Program-made: the position numbers and the translations under genes
In this document: positions 24,840 to 33,690 of the stretch, one piece after another
Numbering within the stretch: position 1 is the stretch's first letter
Layout of the letters: each line of letters starts with the position of its first letter
Source of the DNA: Streptomyces graminilatus
Lineage (GTDB): Bacteria; Actinomycetota; Actinomycetes; Streptomycetales; Streptomycetaceae
NCBI RefSeq assembly: GCF_001418565.1
Contig: NZ_LIQQ01000121.1
Location: 1-64,000, forward strand
Direction: 5' to 3'
Length of the DNA stretch: 64,000 nt
Notes under the pieces: model-generated
The model's input: the letters and a program-made list of their open reading frames with translations, nothing else
Databases searched by the model: none
Told to the model about the DNA's origin: nothing

Positions 24840-25482
24840 GGGCGCCTGCGGACGCGCGGTCCCGCGATCCTGGCGCTCGGTCGCGGGGCCGTCCCGCCCA
24901 CGTACACGGGGACATGCCCCGGTACACACGGGAAGGGACGGCCCAGCCCCTCTCTACAGCGCGCCCAACCAAAGCGCCCCGCGCGCCGGTTACGGCGCCT
25001 GAAGGCGACCTGCGGAAGCACGGACCCGCAAAGTCCCGGTGCTCAGTCGCGGGGCCGTCCGCCCACGTGCACAGGGACATGCCGGTGCACACGGATAGGC
25101 ACGGCCCAGCCCCGCCCTGCGGCGCGCCCAACCAATGCGCCCTCGCCGCACGCCGGTTACGGCGCCTGCGGATGCGCGGACCGTGGCCTTGGCACTCACT
25201 CACGGAGTCGCCCGCCCGCATACGCAAGGCGAGCCGGCGCACACGGAGACCACGGAGACTTCGGTTCACCGCTGTCCTACGGCGCGCCCAGCCAAAGCGC
25301 CGCGCGCCGGTTACGGCGCCTGAAGGCGACCTGCGGACGCGCGAACCCGCAAAGTCCCGGTGCTCAGTCGCGGGGCCGTCCGCCCACGTGCACAGGGACA
25401 TGCCGGTGCACACGGATAGGCACGGCCCAGCCCCGCCCTGCGGCGCGCCCAGCAGCTCCGTAATCGGCGCGCCGGCGCCCCG
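24822..25482. repeat. Array of four imperfect ~160-bp tandem repeats
   Basis: Units begin at about 24822, 24986, 25153 and 25308, each with CCGGT(T)ACGGCGCCTG. Periods are 164, 167 and 155 bp. Units 2 and 4 are nearly identical over about 140 bp (roughly four differences); unit 1 is similar and unit 3 is diverged in its middle. Each good unit carries CGCGGGGCCGTC, a GTGCAC ... GTGCAC pair and GCGGCGCGCCCA. Unit 1 overlaps the SDR stop, and GGCGCC-TGAG-GGCGCC there could form a small hairpin. Both strands are open in some frames but codon use does not look coding. The rest of this roughly 800-bp gap to 25642 holds only short GGACCCACC-like repeats. Confidence 0.8.
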
Positions 25483-25642
25483 GCGCGATCGGCACCCGGC
25501 GATTCGATGGCCGAGTAGCCGACCCCCGCACCCCCACGTGACCCACGGGACCCACCGGACCCGCCGGACCCACCAAGTCACCACGCCACCCTCGCGCGAA
25601 AGCCGCGCGCGCCCAGCCGCCCACTCCAACCCAGCCGCCGAC

Positions 25643-27052
25643 TCAGCCGCCCGTGCGGATCAGCCCCGTCAGATAGCGCCACAGCGAAGAGCGCTGACGG
25701 GCCGACGGGTCCGGCGGGTCCGGCGGGTCCGTCTTGGCGGACGGGATGGCCTGGTCGTATGCCAGGCGTCGGCCGGGCACCGGGACGAGTTCGTACCGGA
25801 CGGGCAGTGACCGGAGTCCGCGCATGAACGGTGAGGAGCGCCACGGGAGTTGGTCGACGGGGAGGGCCAGTTCCAGGTGCGAGAACCGCTCGAACAGGCG
25901 GCCCGCCGCCACCGACGCGACCGTCGAGGCGAGTTCACGCGCCGGGCACTGGCGTGGGCCGGCGCCCCAGGACAGGTGGGCCCGGGTGCTGACCGTGGTG
26001 TTCGGGCACACGCTCCCGGCGAAGAGGGGGTCGGCGTGCGCTGCGGCGGAGGAGACCCACACCGGGTCGCCCGCCCGGATCGTGTAGCGACCCAGCGCCA
26101 TGTCCTTGGCCGCGAAGCGGGGCACGAAGTTGACCAGCGGCGGCTTGCGCATGACCACGCGGTTCATGGTCTCCCTGACCATCCCGGCGGACAGGCTAGC
26201 CCGTACACCGCCCTCGCCCGAGATGACCTCGACCACCGTGTTGGAGATGAGGATGCCGACGTGGTCGGAGGTCATGCCCAGCAGCATGAACAGTTCGCGG
26301 GCCAGTTCGTCGACCGAGAGTCCGGGGTGCGCGGCCATCAGGTACGACGGGAAGTCGTCCCCGGGTCTGTCCAGTTTCGCCGCGGCCAGCTCGGCCAGTG
26401 TCGTGAGCAGCCGCTCCAGGGCGGGTCCCGCGTCCGGCCCCGCGTCCAGTACCCGCCACATGTCCATCAGCGCGTCGTCGCCCTGCGAACCGGGGAAGCC
26501 GAGCAGACGACTGGCCACCATCAGCGGCAGCGGCCGGGAGAACTGGGCGGACAGGTCCGCCAGGCCCGTATTGCCGCCCTGGCCCATCAGGCCGATCAAC
26601 TCGTCGGTGTAGTCGGTGACGGCCTTCTTGAGCCGCCTCGCCTGGGGGTGGCCCGGATCCTGGAACGGTTTCAGCGCCATGTCCCAGGCCACCCGTAACG
26701 GCCGGTATCCGGGACCGCCCTGGATCAGTACGTGGTTGACTTCGAGGGACGGTCCGAGCGGCCAGTCGGCGGGCACCCGGCCCTCCGAGCGGGCCCGCCA
26801 GTTCTCCAGCCCCTTCGGCCACCCGGCGTCGTCCTGCAGAACCTGGAGCGACTCCCGGTAGCCGAGAACCAGCCACGCCGGTACGCCCAGCAGGTCGACG
26901 GGTGCGACCGGGCCGTGGCGCTGCCGCAGCCGTTCGTACACGAGCCCGGGACGCGTCTCGTAGTCCCTGGTCAGCAGCGGTTCAGGGGTCATCTCCTCCA
27001 GCCGCGTGTCGTCCAGGTTCACTGGTCCGCTGTCGCCCCACTGGGATCTCAT
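25643..27052 (-). CDS. Atypical cytochrome P450 lacking ExxR
   Basis: A 469-residue P450. The haem loop WGAGPRQCPARE is clear (Cys369), followed by a proper L-helix. The K-helix position that should read ExxR aligns to R298-V-V-M301, placed by counting back from VPRF and YTIRAG. The I-helix has LGMTSDHVG in place of AGxxTT. Loss of ExxR is known in the streptomycete CYP157 family, often linked to conservon loci, but no conservon genes are adjacent. Codon 119 is TTA (26696-26698), so translation may depend on bldA tRNA. The tail after about residue 430 is Pro/Asp-rich. ATG 27052 is chosen for domain fit. Confidence 0.85.
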   Translation of the reverse strand: MRSQWGDSGPVNLDDTRLEEMTPEPLLTRDYETRPGLVYERLRQRHGPVAPVDLLGVPAWLVLGYRESLQVLQDDAGWPKGLENWRARSEGRVPADWPLGPSLEVNHVLIQGGPGYRPLRVAWDMALKPFQDPGHPQARRLKKAVTDYTDELIGLMGQGGNTGLADLSAQFSRPLPLMVASRLLGFPGSQGDDALMDMWRVLDAGPDAGPALERLLTTLAELAAAKLDRPGDDFPSYLMAAHPGLSVDELARELFMLLGMTSDHVGILISNTVVEVISGEGGVRASLSAGMVRETMNRVVMRKPPLVNFVPRFAAKDMALGRYTIRAGDPVWVSSAAAHADPLFAGSVCPNTTVSTRAHLSWGAGPRQCPARELASTVASVAAGRLFERFSHLELALPVDQLPWRSSPFMRGLRSLPVRYELVPVPGRRLAYDQAIPSAKTDPPDPPDPSARQRSSLWRYLTGLIRTGG

Positions 27053-27497
27053 CGTCGCGCCGCCCCTCCAACACTCCCCGTACCGGCATGGATTCATCCG
27101 GTAGTTGGAAACGGTGGGGACCCTACCGCAGGGCGTACGGGAGAGTAACAACGGGGCCGGAAGCCATAGTTGCCGTAGTTGAGGTACCTGCGAGGTCGGC
27201 TTCCACCCCTCGCGCCAGGGCAACTTGTAGGCGAGCCGGCGCCTCACCCGGGGGGGGAATGAGCACCGGGGCGCGGGGCCGTCGGCCACTCAACTCGGGC
27301 GGAGCGTAGCCCTTGGAATGCGAAGAGTCGATGAACTCCCGTGTGAAACCTGCGCGATGAGCATGGAGAAGCCTGTTTTCCGCCCACCGCGTCGGCGGCG
27401 GGACGGGCGCCGGGCACCGTCAACCCCTGTTGCGGCGTAAGTATGGTGATCCCGTGAAAGCACTGTTGTTGCCCGGTGAGAAGAAAGGTTCAACCAG
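27053..27497. other. Divergent intergenic region
   Basis: This 445-bp gap between the atypical P450 (-) and the acetyltransferase (+) must hold both promoters. I see no convincing gene. The right end has AGAAAGG about 10 bp before GTG 27498, the RBS of the acetyltransferase gene. No clear -35/-10 pair or strong inverted repeat was found. Confidence 0.4.
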
Positions 27498-28097
27498 GTG
27501 AGCTCCAGGATCCAGCCGACCGCGCAGGTCGACGAGACGGCCGTGATCGGCGACGGGACGACGGTCTGGGATCTGGCCCAGATCCGGGAGGACGCCCGGC
27601 TGGGCAGCGGATGCGTCGTGGGCCGGGGAGCGTACGTCGGCCCGGGGGTCCGGATCGGAAACAACGTCAAACTCCAGAACTACGCGCTGGTTTACGAGCC
27701 CGCGGTGCTCGGTGACGGGGTGTTCGTCGGCCCGGCGGCGGTCTTCACCAACGACTACTTCCCCCGCTCGGTGGACCCGGAGGGCCGGCTCAAGCGCGGC
27801 GGCGACTGGGAGGCCGTGGCGGTGGTCGTCGACGAGGGCGCGTCGGTGGGCGCCCGTTCGGTGTGCGTGGCGCCGGTGCGCATCGGCCGCTGGGCGCTGG
27901 TCGCCGCCGGCGCCGTGGTGACCCGGGACGTGCCCGACTTCGCGCTCGTGGCCGGAGTTCCGGCCCGCCGGATCGGCTGGGTCGGCCGGGCCGGCGTACG
28001 ACTCACCGCGCGCGAGGGCGAGTTGGGCGTGTGGGAGTGCCCCGGGACGGGCGCCGTATACGAGGAGAAGGACGGCCAACTCGTCGAGCGCGCCTAG
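27498..28097 (+). CDS. WbpD-like UDP-sugar N-acetyltransferase (hexapeptide repeat)
   Basis: A 199-residue left-handed beta-helix acyltransferase. It follows the WbpD/WlbB pattern closely: IGDGTTVWDLAQIRE, VGPGVRIGNNVKLQNYALVYE, VFVGPAAVFTNDYFPRS, GASVGARSVCVAPVRIG and the C-terminal FALVAGVPARRIGWVG. WbpD acetylates the 3-amino group of UDP-GlcNAc(3NH2)A on the way to UDP-ManNAc3NAcA. Start is GTG 27498. It is the leftmost gene of the exopolysaccharide locus; partner enzymes lie 3-24 kb to the right. Confidence 0.85.
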   Translation: MSSRIQPTAQVDETAVIGDGTTVWDLAQIREDARLGSGCVVGRGAYVGPGVRIGNNVKLQNYALVYEPAVLGDGVFVGPAAVFTNDYFPRSVDPEGRLKRGGDWEAVAVVVDEGASVGARSVCVAPVRIGRWALVAAGAVVTRDVPDFALVAGVPARRIGWVGRAGVRLTAREGELGVWECPGTGAVYEEKDGQLVERA

Positions 28098-28415
28098 CTG
28101 TTGCGTCCCACAAAAGGCAAATCTTCGAACATCTACAGGCATAACATGTGTGCGAACTACGCAGAGCAAGCACAATGAGCACACTAACCAGTGCCCAGGG
28201 GGGGTTACCGGGTGGATACGCCTGTGCCACGAGTCAGGAGCGACAACCGCTTCGACGCCTCATGGCTGATGTCTGACGCCTGACGTCCGATCCACGACGA
28301 CCGATGGCCGATGTCTGATGTCCGAAGTTTGATTCCGCCGTGTGACCCTTTTGTGCCGCGGCGGTCACAAGTCTGTTCACCACAGGACCCACAGGGGGGT
28401 TGGTGTGCCCAAACC
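28098..28415. other. Intergenic region with short direct repeats
   Basis: This 318-bp gap holds no gene. Between about 28263 and 28328 there are scattered direct repeats of a GATGTCTGA / GACGTCCGAT type, three to five imperfect copies, immediately upstream of the next operon. They could be a multi-site operator or slippage products. AT-richer sequence around 28110-28180 may hold the promoter. Confidence 0.4.
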
Positions 28416-29582
28416 ATGACCACCACACGTCTGGCAACGCTCGGTCGTGAGGAACCACCGCTGCTCGCGCTCGCCCAACGCCTTCTCGCGGTGGCCGAGT
28501 CGGGGTTGCCGTCGATGCTGCTCCCCGGCGGTGAGACCTTCGTCTTCACCATGACCGGCCGCGAAACCCCGGGCGGCGCCCGGACCTTGGAGCGGCGCGG
28601 CACCAGCACCCGGTACGCGGCCATCACCGCGCTGGGCGCGCGGTACCTCCCCGAGGACCGCCAGCGCGCGGTGCTCGGCGGGCACACGGCCCAGGAGTTC
28701 ACGGGTCTGCTGGTCCAGTCGCTGCCCACGGTGACCAACCTCGGTGACGCGGCGCTGATCGCGTGGGCCGCCGCCGAGACCGACCACCCCAAGCTCTCCG
28801 ACGCCGTCGAACGGGTCGGCGTACTCGACGACGAGGACCGGCCGCAGTACACCGTCGAGGCGGCGTGGGTGCTGTCCGCCTTCGCGGCGGCACGCTCCAC
28901 GATCGATATGGAGAGACGTTTCTCCGCAGCTCGCGACCGTCTGCTGCGGGCCCGGATCGGGGACAGCCCGCTGTTCCCGCACGCCACCGGGCCCGGCCTG
29001 GTGCCCTGGTACCGGTCGCACGTCAGTTGCTTCGCCGACCAGACGTATCCGCTCCAGGCCCTGGCCCGCGCACACGCCAGTGGCGACGCGGGCGGCGACC
29101 CGGAGGCGCTCGCCGCAGCCGACGCGTGTGCGGCGCGCATCTGTGAACTGCAGGGCGAGGGCGGGCAGTGGTGGTGGCACTACGACGCGCGTACCGGCGG
29201 TGTCGTGGAGGGCTACCCCGTCTACAGCGTCCACCAGCACGCGATGGCGCCGACCGCCCTGTTCGATCTGACCGACGCGGGCGGCGGCGACTACGGCGCG
29301 GCGATCCGCAGGGGTCTGCGCTGGATGTCCGACGTACCCGAACTGGCGGGCGGACACGAGGAGTCGATGATCCTCGACGAGCTGGGCGTCACCTGGCGCA
29401 AGGTCTACCGGGGCGACCCGAAGAAGGCGGTACGCGCCGCCCGGGGACTCGGCACCCGAGTCGCCCCGAACCTCCGGCTGAAGTCCCTGGACCGGGTGTA
29501 CCGCCCCGTCTCCGTGGACCGCGAATGCCGGCCGTACGAATTCGGCTGGATGCTGCACGCCTGGCAGGGGGGACGAATATGA
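28416..29582 (+). CDS. Uncharacterised alpha/alpha-barrel-like protein of EPS locus
   Basis: A 388-residue protein with no signal peptide or membrane helix. I do not recognise a named family. Regularly spaced helices with aromatic and histidine loops (EGGQWWWHYDARTGG, GYPVYSVHQHAMAP) suggest an alpha/alpha toroid of the kind seen in terpene cyclases, glycosidases and cellobiose epimerase-like proteins; this is fold inference only. ATG 28416 has no strong RBS. It overlaps the WecG-like gene (ATGA), so it is the first gene of the rightward polysaccharide operon and probably acts on a sugar or lipid-linked intermediate. Confidence 0.65.
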   Translation: MTTTRLATLGREEPPLLALAQRLLAVAESGLPSMLLPGGETFVFTMTGRETPGGARTLERRGTSTRYAAITALGARYLPEDRQRAVLGGHTAQEFTGLLVQSLPTVTNLGDAALIAWAAAETDHPKLSDAVERVGVLDDEDRPQYTVEAAWVLSAFAAARSTIDMERRFSAARDRLLRARIGDSPLFPHATGPGLVPWYRSHVSCFADQTYPLQALARAHASGDAGGDPEALAAADACAARICELQGEGGQWWWHYDARTGGVVEGYPVYSVHQHAMAPTALFDLTDAGGGDYGAAIRRGLRWMSDVPELAGGHEESMILDELGVTWRKVYRGDPKKAVRAARGLGTRVAPNLRLKSLDRVYRPVSVDRECRPYEFGWMLHAWQGGRI

Positions 29583-30361
29583 AGACGCACGGGAACGAGC
29601 GCCGGACTCTGTTCGGGGTCGAACTGGACCCGCTGACCATGGACGAGACCGTCGGGCGCTGCCTCGAAGCGGTGCGCGACGGCAGACAGTTGGAGATCGG
29701 GGTCGTCAACGCCGCGAAGCTGGTGAACATGCGGCGCGACCAGCGGCTCGCGGACGCCGTGTCCGGCTGCGATCTCGTCGTCGCCGACGGGCAGGCCGTG
29801 GTCTGGGCAGGCCGGGTACTGCGCGCCCCGCTGCCCGAACGGGTCGCCGGAATCGACCTGTTCATGCGGCTGCTGGCCGAAGCAGAGACGGCGGGCATCT
29901 CCGTGTACTTCCTCGGCGCCAAGGAAGAGGTCCTGGCCCAGATGCTGCGCCGGGTGGAGGACCGCTTCCCCGGTCTGAAGGTCGCCGGCAGCCGCAACGG
30001 CTACTTCGACGACTCGCAGCAGGAGGCCATCGCGGGCGCGATCGCCGACAGTGGCGCCCAGATGCTGTTCCTCGGCATGACCTCGCCGAAGAAGGAGATC
30101 TTCACCGCCGCCTACGGCGAACGCACCGGCGCCCGCGTCGTGCACGGTGTCGGCGGCTCCTTCGACATCCTCGCCGGGGTCACCAGGCGGGCCCCCGAGG
30201 CCTGGCAGCGGTGGGGAGTCGAATGGCTCTACCGCGCACTCCAGGAGCCGCGCCGCCTCGGCAAGCGCTACCTCACCACCAACACCGCCTTCGTCCTCAT
30301 GACGGTCCGGGAGCTCATGCGGCCCACCCCGTCACCCGCCTCCGCGAACAGGAGCCACTGA
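29579..30361 (+). CDS. WecG/TagA/CpsF family glycosyltransferase
   Basis: A 260-residue GT26 enzyme. Family features: VVNAAKLVNMRRD, VVADGQAVVWAGRVL (catalytic Asp), ERVAGIDLFMRLL, YFLGAKEEV, and LGMTSPKKEIF (about 167) followed by VGGSFDILAG. GT26 enzymes add ManNAc or ManNAcA to undecaprenyl-linked sugars. With the UDP-ManNAc-type pathway genes directly downstream, transfer of a mannosaminuronic-type residue as the second sugar is the best guess. Coupled by ATGA upstream and TGATG downstream. Confidence 0.88.
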   Translation: MKTHGNERRTLFGVELDPLTMDETVGRCLEAVRDGRQLEIGVVNAAKLVNMRRDQRLADAVSGCDLVVADGQAVVWAGRVLRAPLPERVAGIDLFMRLLAEAETAGISVYFLGAKEEVLAQMLRRVEDRFPGLKVAGSRNGYFDDSQQEAIAGAIADSGAQMLFLGMTSPKKEIFTAAYGERTGARVVHGVGGSFDILAGVTRRAPEAWQRWGVEWLYRALQEPRRLGKRYLTTNTAFVLMTVRELMRPTPSPASANRSH

Positions 30362-31620
30362 TGCGCGTCGTCGTGGTCGGACAGGGATACGTCGGTCTGC
30401 CGCTGGCCATCCGCGCCGCCGAGGTCGGACACGAGGTGATCGGCTACGACGTCGACTCCCGGCGGATCAAGACCCTCGCCGCCGGTGAGTCCTTCGTCGA
30501 GGACGTCTCCTCGGAGCGGATCCGCGCGGCGCTGGACAACGGCTCGTACCGGCCGAGCGAGTCGGCCCGGGACTGCGGCGGTTTCGACATCGCCGTGGTG
30601 ACCGTCCCGACCCCGCTGCACGAGGGCACCCCCGACCTCCGCTACATCAGGGAGTCGGCCGTCACCCTCGCCCGGTATCTGCGCCCCGGGGCCACCGTCG
30701 TCCTGGAGTCGACGACGTATCCCGGCACCACCCAGGAGCTGTTCGCTCCGATCCTGGAGGACGGCTCGGGCCTCACGGCGGGCGCCGACTTCCACCTCGG
30801 GTACAGCCCGGAGCGGATCGACCCCGGAAACGCCGTCTGGGGCTTCAAGGAGACCCCGAAGGTCGTGTCCGGGGTCAACGAGGCGTCCCTGAAGGCGGTT
30901 CAGGACTTCTACGCGCAACTCGTCGACACCACCGTGCCGGTGAGCACGCCGAAGGAGGCCGAGCTCGCCAAGCTGCTGGAGAACACCTTCCGGCATGTGA
31001 ACATCGCGCTGGTCAACGAGATCGCGATGTTCGCCCATCATCTGGACATCGACGTCTGGCAGGCCATCGACGCCGCGTCCACCAAGCCCTTCGGGTTCAT
31101 GAAGTTCACGCCGGGCCCGGGTGTCGGCGGCCACTGCCTGCCGATCGACCCCTCGTACCTGTCGTGGCGGGTGCAGCGCGAACTGGGCCAGAGCTTCCGC
31201 TTCGTGGAGCTGGCCAACGACATCAACAACCACATGCCCGAGTACGTGGCGAGACGGATCAGCGACCTCTTCAACGCGAGACGCCGTTCCGTCAACGGCT
31301 CACGCGTGCTGCTGCTCGGTCTGGCGTACAAGAAGAACACCAGCGACGCCCGCGAGTCGCCCGCCCTGCGCATCTCCCAGCTCCTGCTGGACATGGGGGC
31401 CCAGGTCAGGGCGGCGGACCCGCACGTGGTCGAGAGCCTGCCGGTGGACAGCCGGCTGATACGGGTCGAACCGACCCCGGAGGAACTGGCCGCCGCCGAT
31501 GTGGTGGTGCTGCTCACCGACCACGACAGCTTCGACTACGAACTCATCACCGAACACGCCCCCGTTGTCCTCGACTGCCGCCGCCGGCTGTCGTCGGGAC
31601 CCACGATCGAGGTGCTCTGA
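30361..31620 (+). CDS. UDP-sugar 6-dehydrogenase (WbpA/WecC type)
   Basis: A 419-residue nucleotide-sugar dehydrogenase: N-terminal Rossmann motif VVGQGYVGLP (5-14), a central helix domain, the catalytic loop GPGVGGHCLPIDPSYLSWR with the thiolate Cys (about 257), and a C-terminal UDP-binding domain with GLAYKKNTSDARESPAL. The HCLPIDPxYLSW form is typical of WbpA/WecC enzymes acting on UDP-GlcNAc or UDP-ManNAc rather than UDP-glucose. Start ATG 30361 shares a base with the preceding stop. Confidence 0.9.
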   Translation: MRVVVVGQGYVGLPLAIRAAEVGHEVIGYDVDSRRIKTLAAGESFVEDVSSERIRAALDNGSYRPSESARDCGGFDIAVVTVPTPLHEGTPDLRYIRESAVTLARYLRPGATVVLESTTYPGTTQELFAPILEDGSGLTAGADFHLGYSPERIDPGNAVWGFKETPKVVSGVNEASLKAVQDFYAQLVDTTVPVSTPKEAELAKLLENTFRHVNIALVNEIAMFAHHLDIDVWQAIDAASTKPFGFMKFTPGPGVGGHCLPIDPSYLSWRVQRELGQSFRFVELANDINNHMPEYVARRISDLFNARRRSVNGSRVLLLGLAYKKNTSDARESPALRISQLLLDMGAQVRAADPHVVESLPVDSRLIRVEPTPEELAAADVVVLLTDHDSFDYELITEHAPVVLDCRRRLSSGPTIEVL

Positions 31621-31623
31621 ACC

Positions 31624-32757
31624 ATGACGCGAGTCATCTGCGTCGCCGGGGCGCGACCCAACTACATGAAGATCAAACCGGTGATGGACGCCCTGGAACG
31701 CCGGGGCGCCGAGGTGGTCCTCGTCCACACCGGCCAGCACTACGACCCGGCCATGAACGACGTGTTCTTCGCCGACCTCGGCATCCGGCCGCCCGACCGG
31801 TTCCTCGGGGTCGGTTCGGGCAGCCACGCCGAGCAGACCGGACGGGTGATGACCGCGTTCGAGCCGCTCATCGACGAGGTGTCCCCGGACATCGTCGTGG
31901 TGGTCGGCGACATCAACTCCACCCTCGCCTGCGCCCTGGTCACCGCGAAGGCCGGGCCGCTGCTGGCCCATGTCGAGGCGGGCCTGCGCAGCCGTGACTG
32001 GAGCATGCCGGAGGAGGTCAACCGCGTCGCCACCGACCGGGTCAGCGACTATCTGCTGGCCCCCTCGCCCGACGCCGCCGACAACCTGCGCGCCGAGGGG
32101 TACCGGGAGGACCAGATCCACCTGGTCGGCAACGTCATGATCGACACCCTGCTCACCAACCTGGAGCGGGCCAGGGCCTCGGCGGTCCTGGACGAATACG
32201 GCCTGGCCAAGGGCGAGTACGGCCTCGTCACCCTGCACCGGCCGGCCAATGTGGACGATCCCGAGGTCCTCTCCGGGCTGTTGAAGGCCCTGGGCGAGAT
32301 CGCCGGCCGCCTTCCGCTCGTCCTGCCCGTGCATCCGCGCGCGTCACGGCGGCTGGCCGAGATCGGAGTCCCCGGGGGCATCAGGCTCGTACCGCCCGCC
32401 GGATACCTGGACTTCATCGCCCTTCAGGACTCGGCCCGCGTCGTGCTGACCGACTCCGGGGGCATCCAGGAGGAGACCACCGCGCTGGGTGTGCCGTGTG
32501 TGACCCTGCGGGACAACACGGAGCGGCCCATCACCGTCGAGCAGGGCACCAATGTGCTGGCCGGCCGGGATCCGGCGCGGATCGTGTCCACCGTGCACCG
32601 GGTGCTGGACACTCCGCCCGCACCGCGCAGACCCGACCTGTGGGACGGCCGCGCGAGCGACCGGATCGCCGATGTGCTGCTGGAGGGGGGCACCGCGAGC
32701 ACCCGGCCCAGACCGACCGACCAGCCGCGAGCCACGGACCGCCCTCTCCCCATATGA
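31624..32757 (+). CDS. UDP-GlcNAc(A)-type 2-epimerase (WecB/WbpI family)
   Basis: A 377-residue GT-B-fold 2-epimerase: AGARPNYMKIKPVMD, HTGQHYD, VVGDINSTLA, HVEAGLRS, PEEVNRVATD and TDSGGIQEETTALGVPC are all family signatures. The PEEVNRVATDRVSD form is close to WbpI, which epimerises UDP-GlcNAc3NAcA to UDP-ManNAc3NAcA; WecB acting on UDP-GlcNAc is the alternative. Starts 3 bp after the dehydrogenase stop. Confidence 0.88.
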   Translation: MTRVICVAGARPNYMKIKPVMDALERRGAEVVLVHTGQHYDPAMNDVFFADLGIRPPDRFLGVGSGSHAEQTGRVMTAFEPLIDEVSPDIVVVVGDINSTLACALVTAKAGPLLAHVEAGLRSRDWSMPEEVNRVATDRVSDYLLAPSPDAADNLRAEGYREDQIHLVGNVMIDTLLTNLERARASAVLDEYGLAKGEYGLVTLHRPANVDDPEVLSGLLKALGEIAGRLPLVLPVHPRASRRLAEIGVPGGIRLVPPAGYLDFIALQDSARVVLTDSGGIQEETTALGVPCVTLRDNTERPITVEQGTNVLAGRDPARIVSTVHRVLDTPPAPRRPDLWDGRASDRIADVLLEGGTASTRPRPTDQPRATDRPLPI

Positions 32758-32808
32758 TCCGGTTGAAACACATGCTCGTTGAACATTTGGCCGTAAGGGG
32801 GGACTGCC

Positions 32809-33690
32809 ATGGATCTCGCTGAGATCTTCCGGGTCACACGCAGGCGGTGGTACGTCCTGCTGCCCGGGCTGCTGCTGACCGCCGGTCTGATAGCCGCCGT
32901 GGTGATGCTCGTCCCGGTCACCTATCAGTCGCAGAGCACGGTGCAGCTCCTCAACTCCCAGAAAGCCACCGCCGCCTATGACGGCAACCCCTTCCTCAGC
33001 ACGCAGACCTCGCTCACCGGCATGGCCGACAGCCTCGCCCGCAACCTCAACTCCGACGGTTCCGTGCGGGAGCTCAAGTCCCGTGGCGCCGGCGGCAAGT
33101 TCGAGGCCAAGATCGCCGACAACGCCCAGGGGCCGCTCATGTGGCTCACGGTCACCGGCACCGACAAGGCCGCGGTCCTGGCCTCGGACCGCATTCTGAC
33201 CACGTACGCCGGTGAGCGGCTGAAGCAGTTCCAGGAGCAGCAGAAGGTCCGTCCGCAGGCCATGATCCGGCTGTGGCCGATCGTGGAACCGCAGCCGCCG
33301 GTGGCCCAGACCAAGACCCGCCTCCAGTACATGATCATGGCGGGGCTCGGGGGCCTGGTGCTCAGCCTGGTCGCCGTCTTCTACGTGGAGGCGCGCCGCC
33401 GGAACCGCCCGGCGGCGCCGCCGGAGGAGCCCACGCGGCCCGTGGAGGCCGCCGAGCCGGTGCCGACGGCCGATACGCGCGTCACCGCCCCCCGGCCGAT
33501 GACCGAGGAGTCGGTCTCGGAGCAGACGATCGCGCTGCGCACCCCGCCCGCCTGGGCGCGGTCCGCCAACAGGCCTGCCACGGAGCCGAGAACGGGACGG
33601 GCCGCCACGGTCGTGGCACCCGCCGCCGAGCCGCTCGACGAGGAGTCGACTCATGGACAGCGTTCGCACACCGGACAGCGGGACCGCTGA
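32809..33690 (+). CDS. Wzz-like polysaccharide co-polymerase
   Basis: A 293-residue protein with the two-helix Wzz topology: N-terminal helix (about 15-37) after MDLAEIFRVTRRRWYV, an extracellular helical region, the PxxPxxP-like stretch WPIVEPQPPVAQTK before the second helix (about 173-196), and a cytoplasmic Pro/Ala/Thr-rich tail of about 95 residues. No kinase domain or Tyr cluster. It likely sets polymer length or aids export. Its last 38 bp overlap the flippase gene. Confidence 0.82.
   Translation: MDLAEIFRVTRRRWYVLLPGLLLTAGLIAAVVMLVPVTYQSQSTVQLLNSQKATAAYDGNPFLSTQTSLTGMADSLARNLNSDGSVRELKSRGAGGKFEAKIADNAQGPLMWLTVTGTDKAAVLASDRILTTYAGERLKQFQEQQKVRPQAMIRLWPIVEPQPPVAQTKTRLQYMIMAGLGGLVLSLVAVFYVEARRRNRPAAPPEEPTRPVEAAEPVPTADTRVTAPRPMTEESVSEQTIALRTPPAWARSANRPATEPRTGRAATVVAPAAEPLDEESTHGQRSHTGQRDR

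Noticed and set aside
24822-25482. CRISPR array
   Set aside because: Units are about 160 bp and diverged, without short identical repeats and unique spacers of equal length, and no cas genes are nearby.
24799-25629. Minus-strand open frame through the repeat array
   Set aside because: Its repeats in protein merely mirror the DNA repeats. It is Arg/Gly/Ala-rich, has no RBS and would overlap the SDR stop; treated as non-coding.
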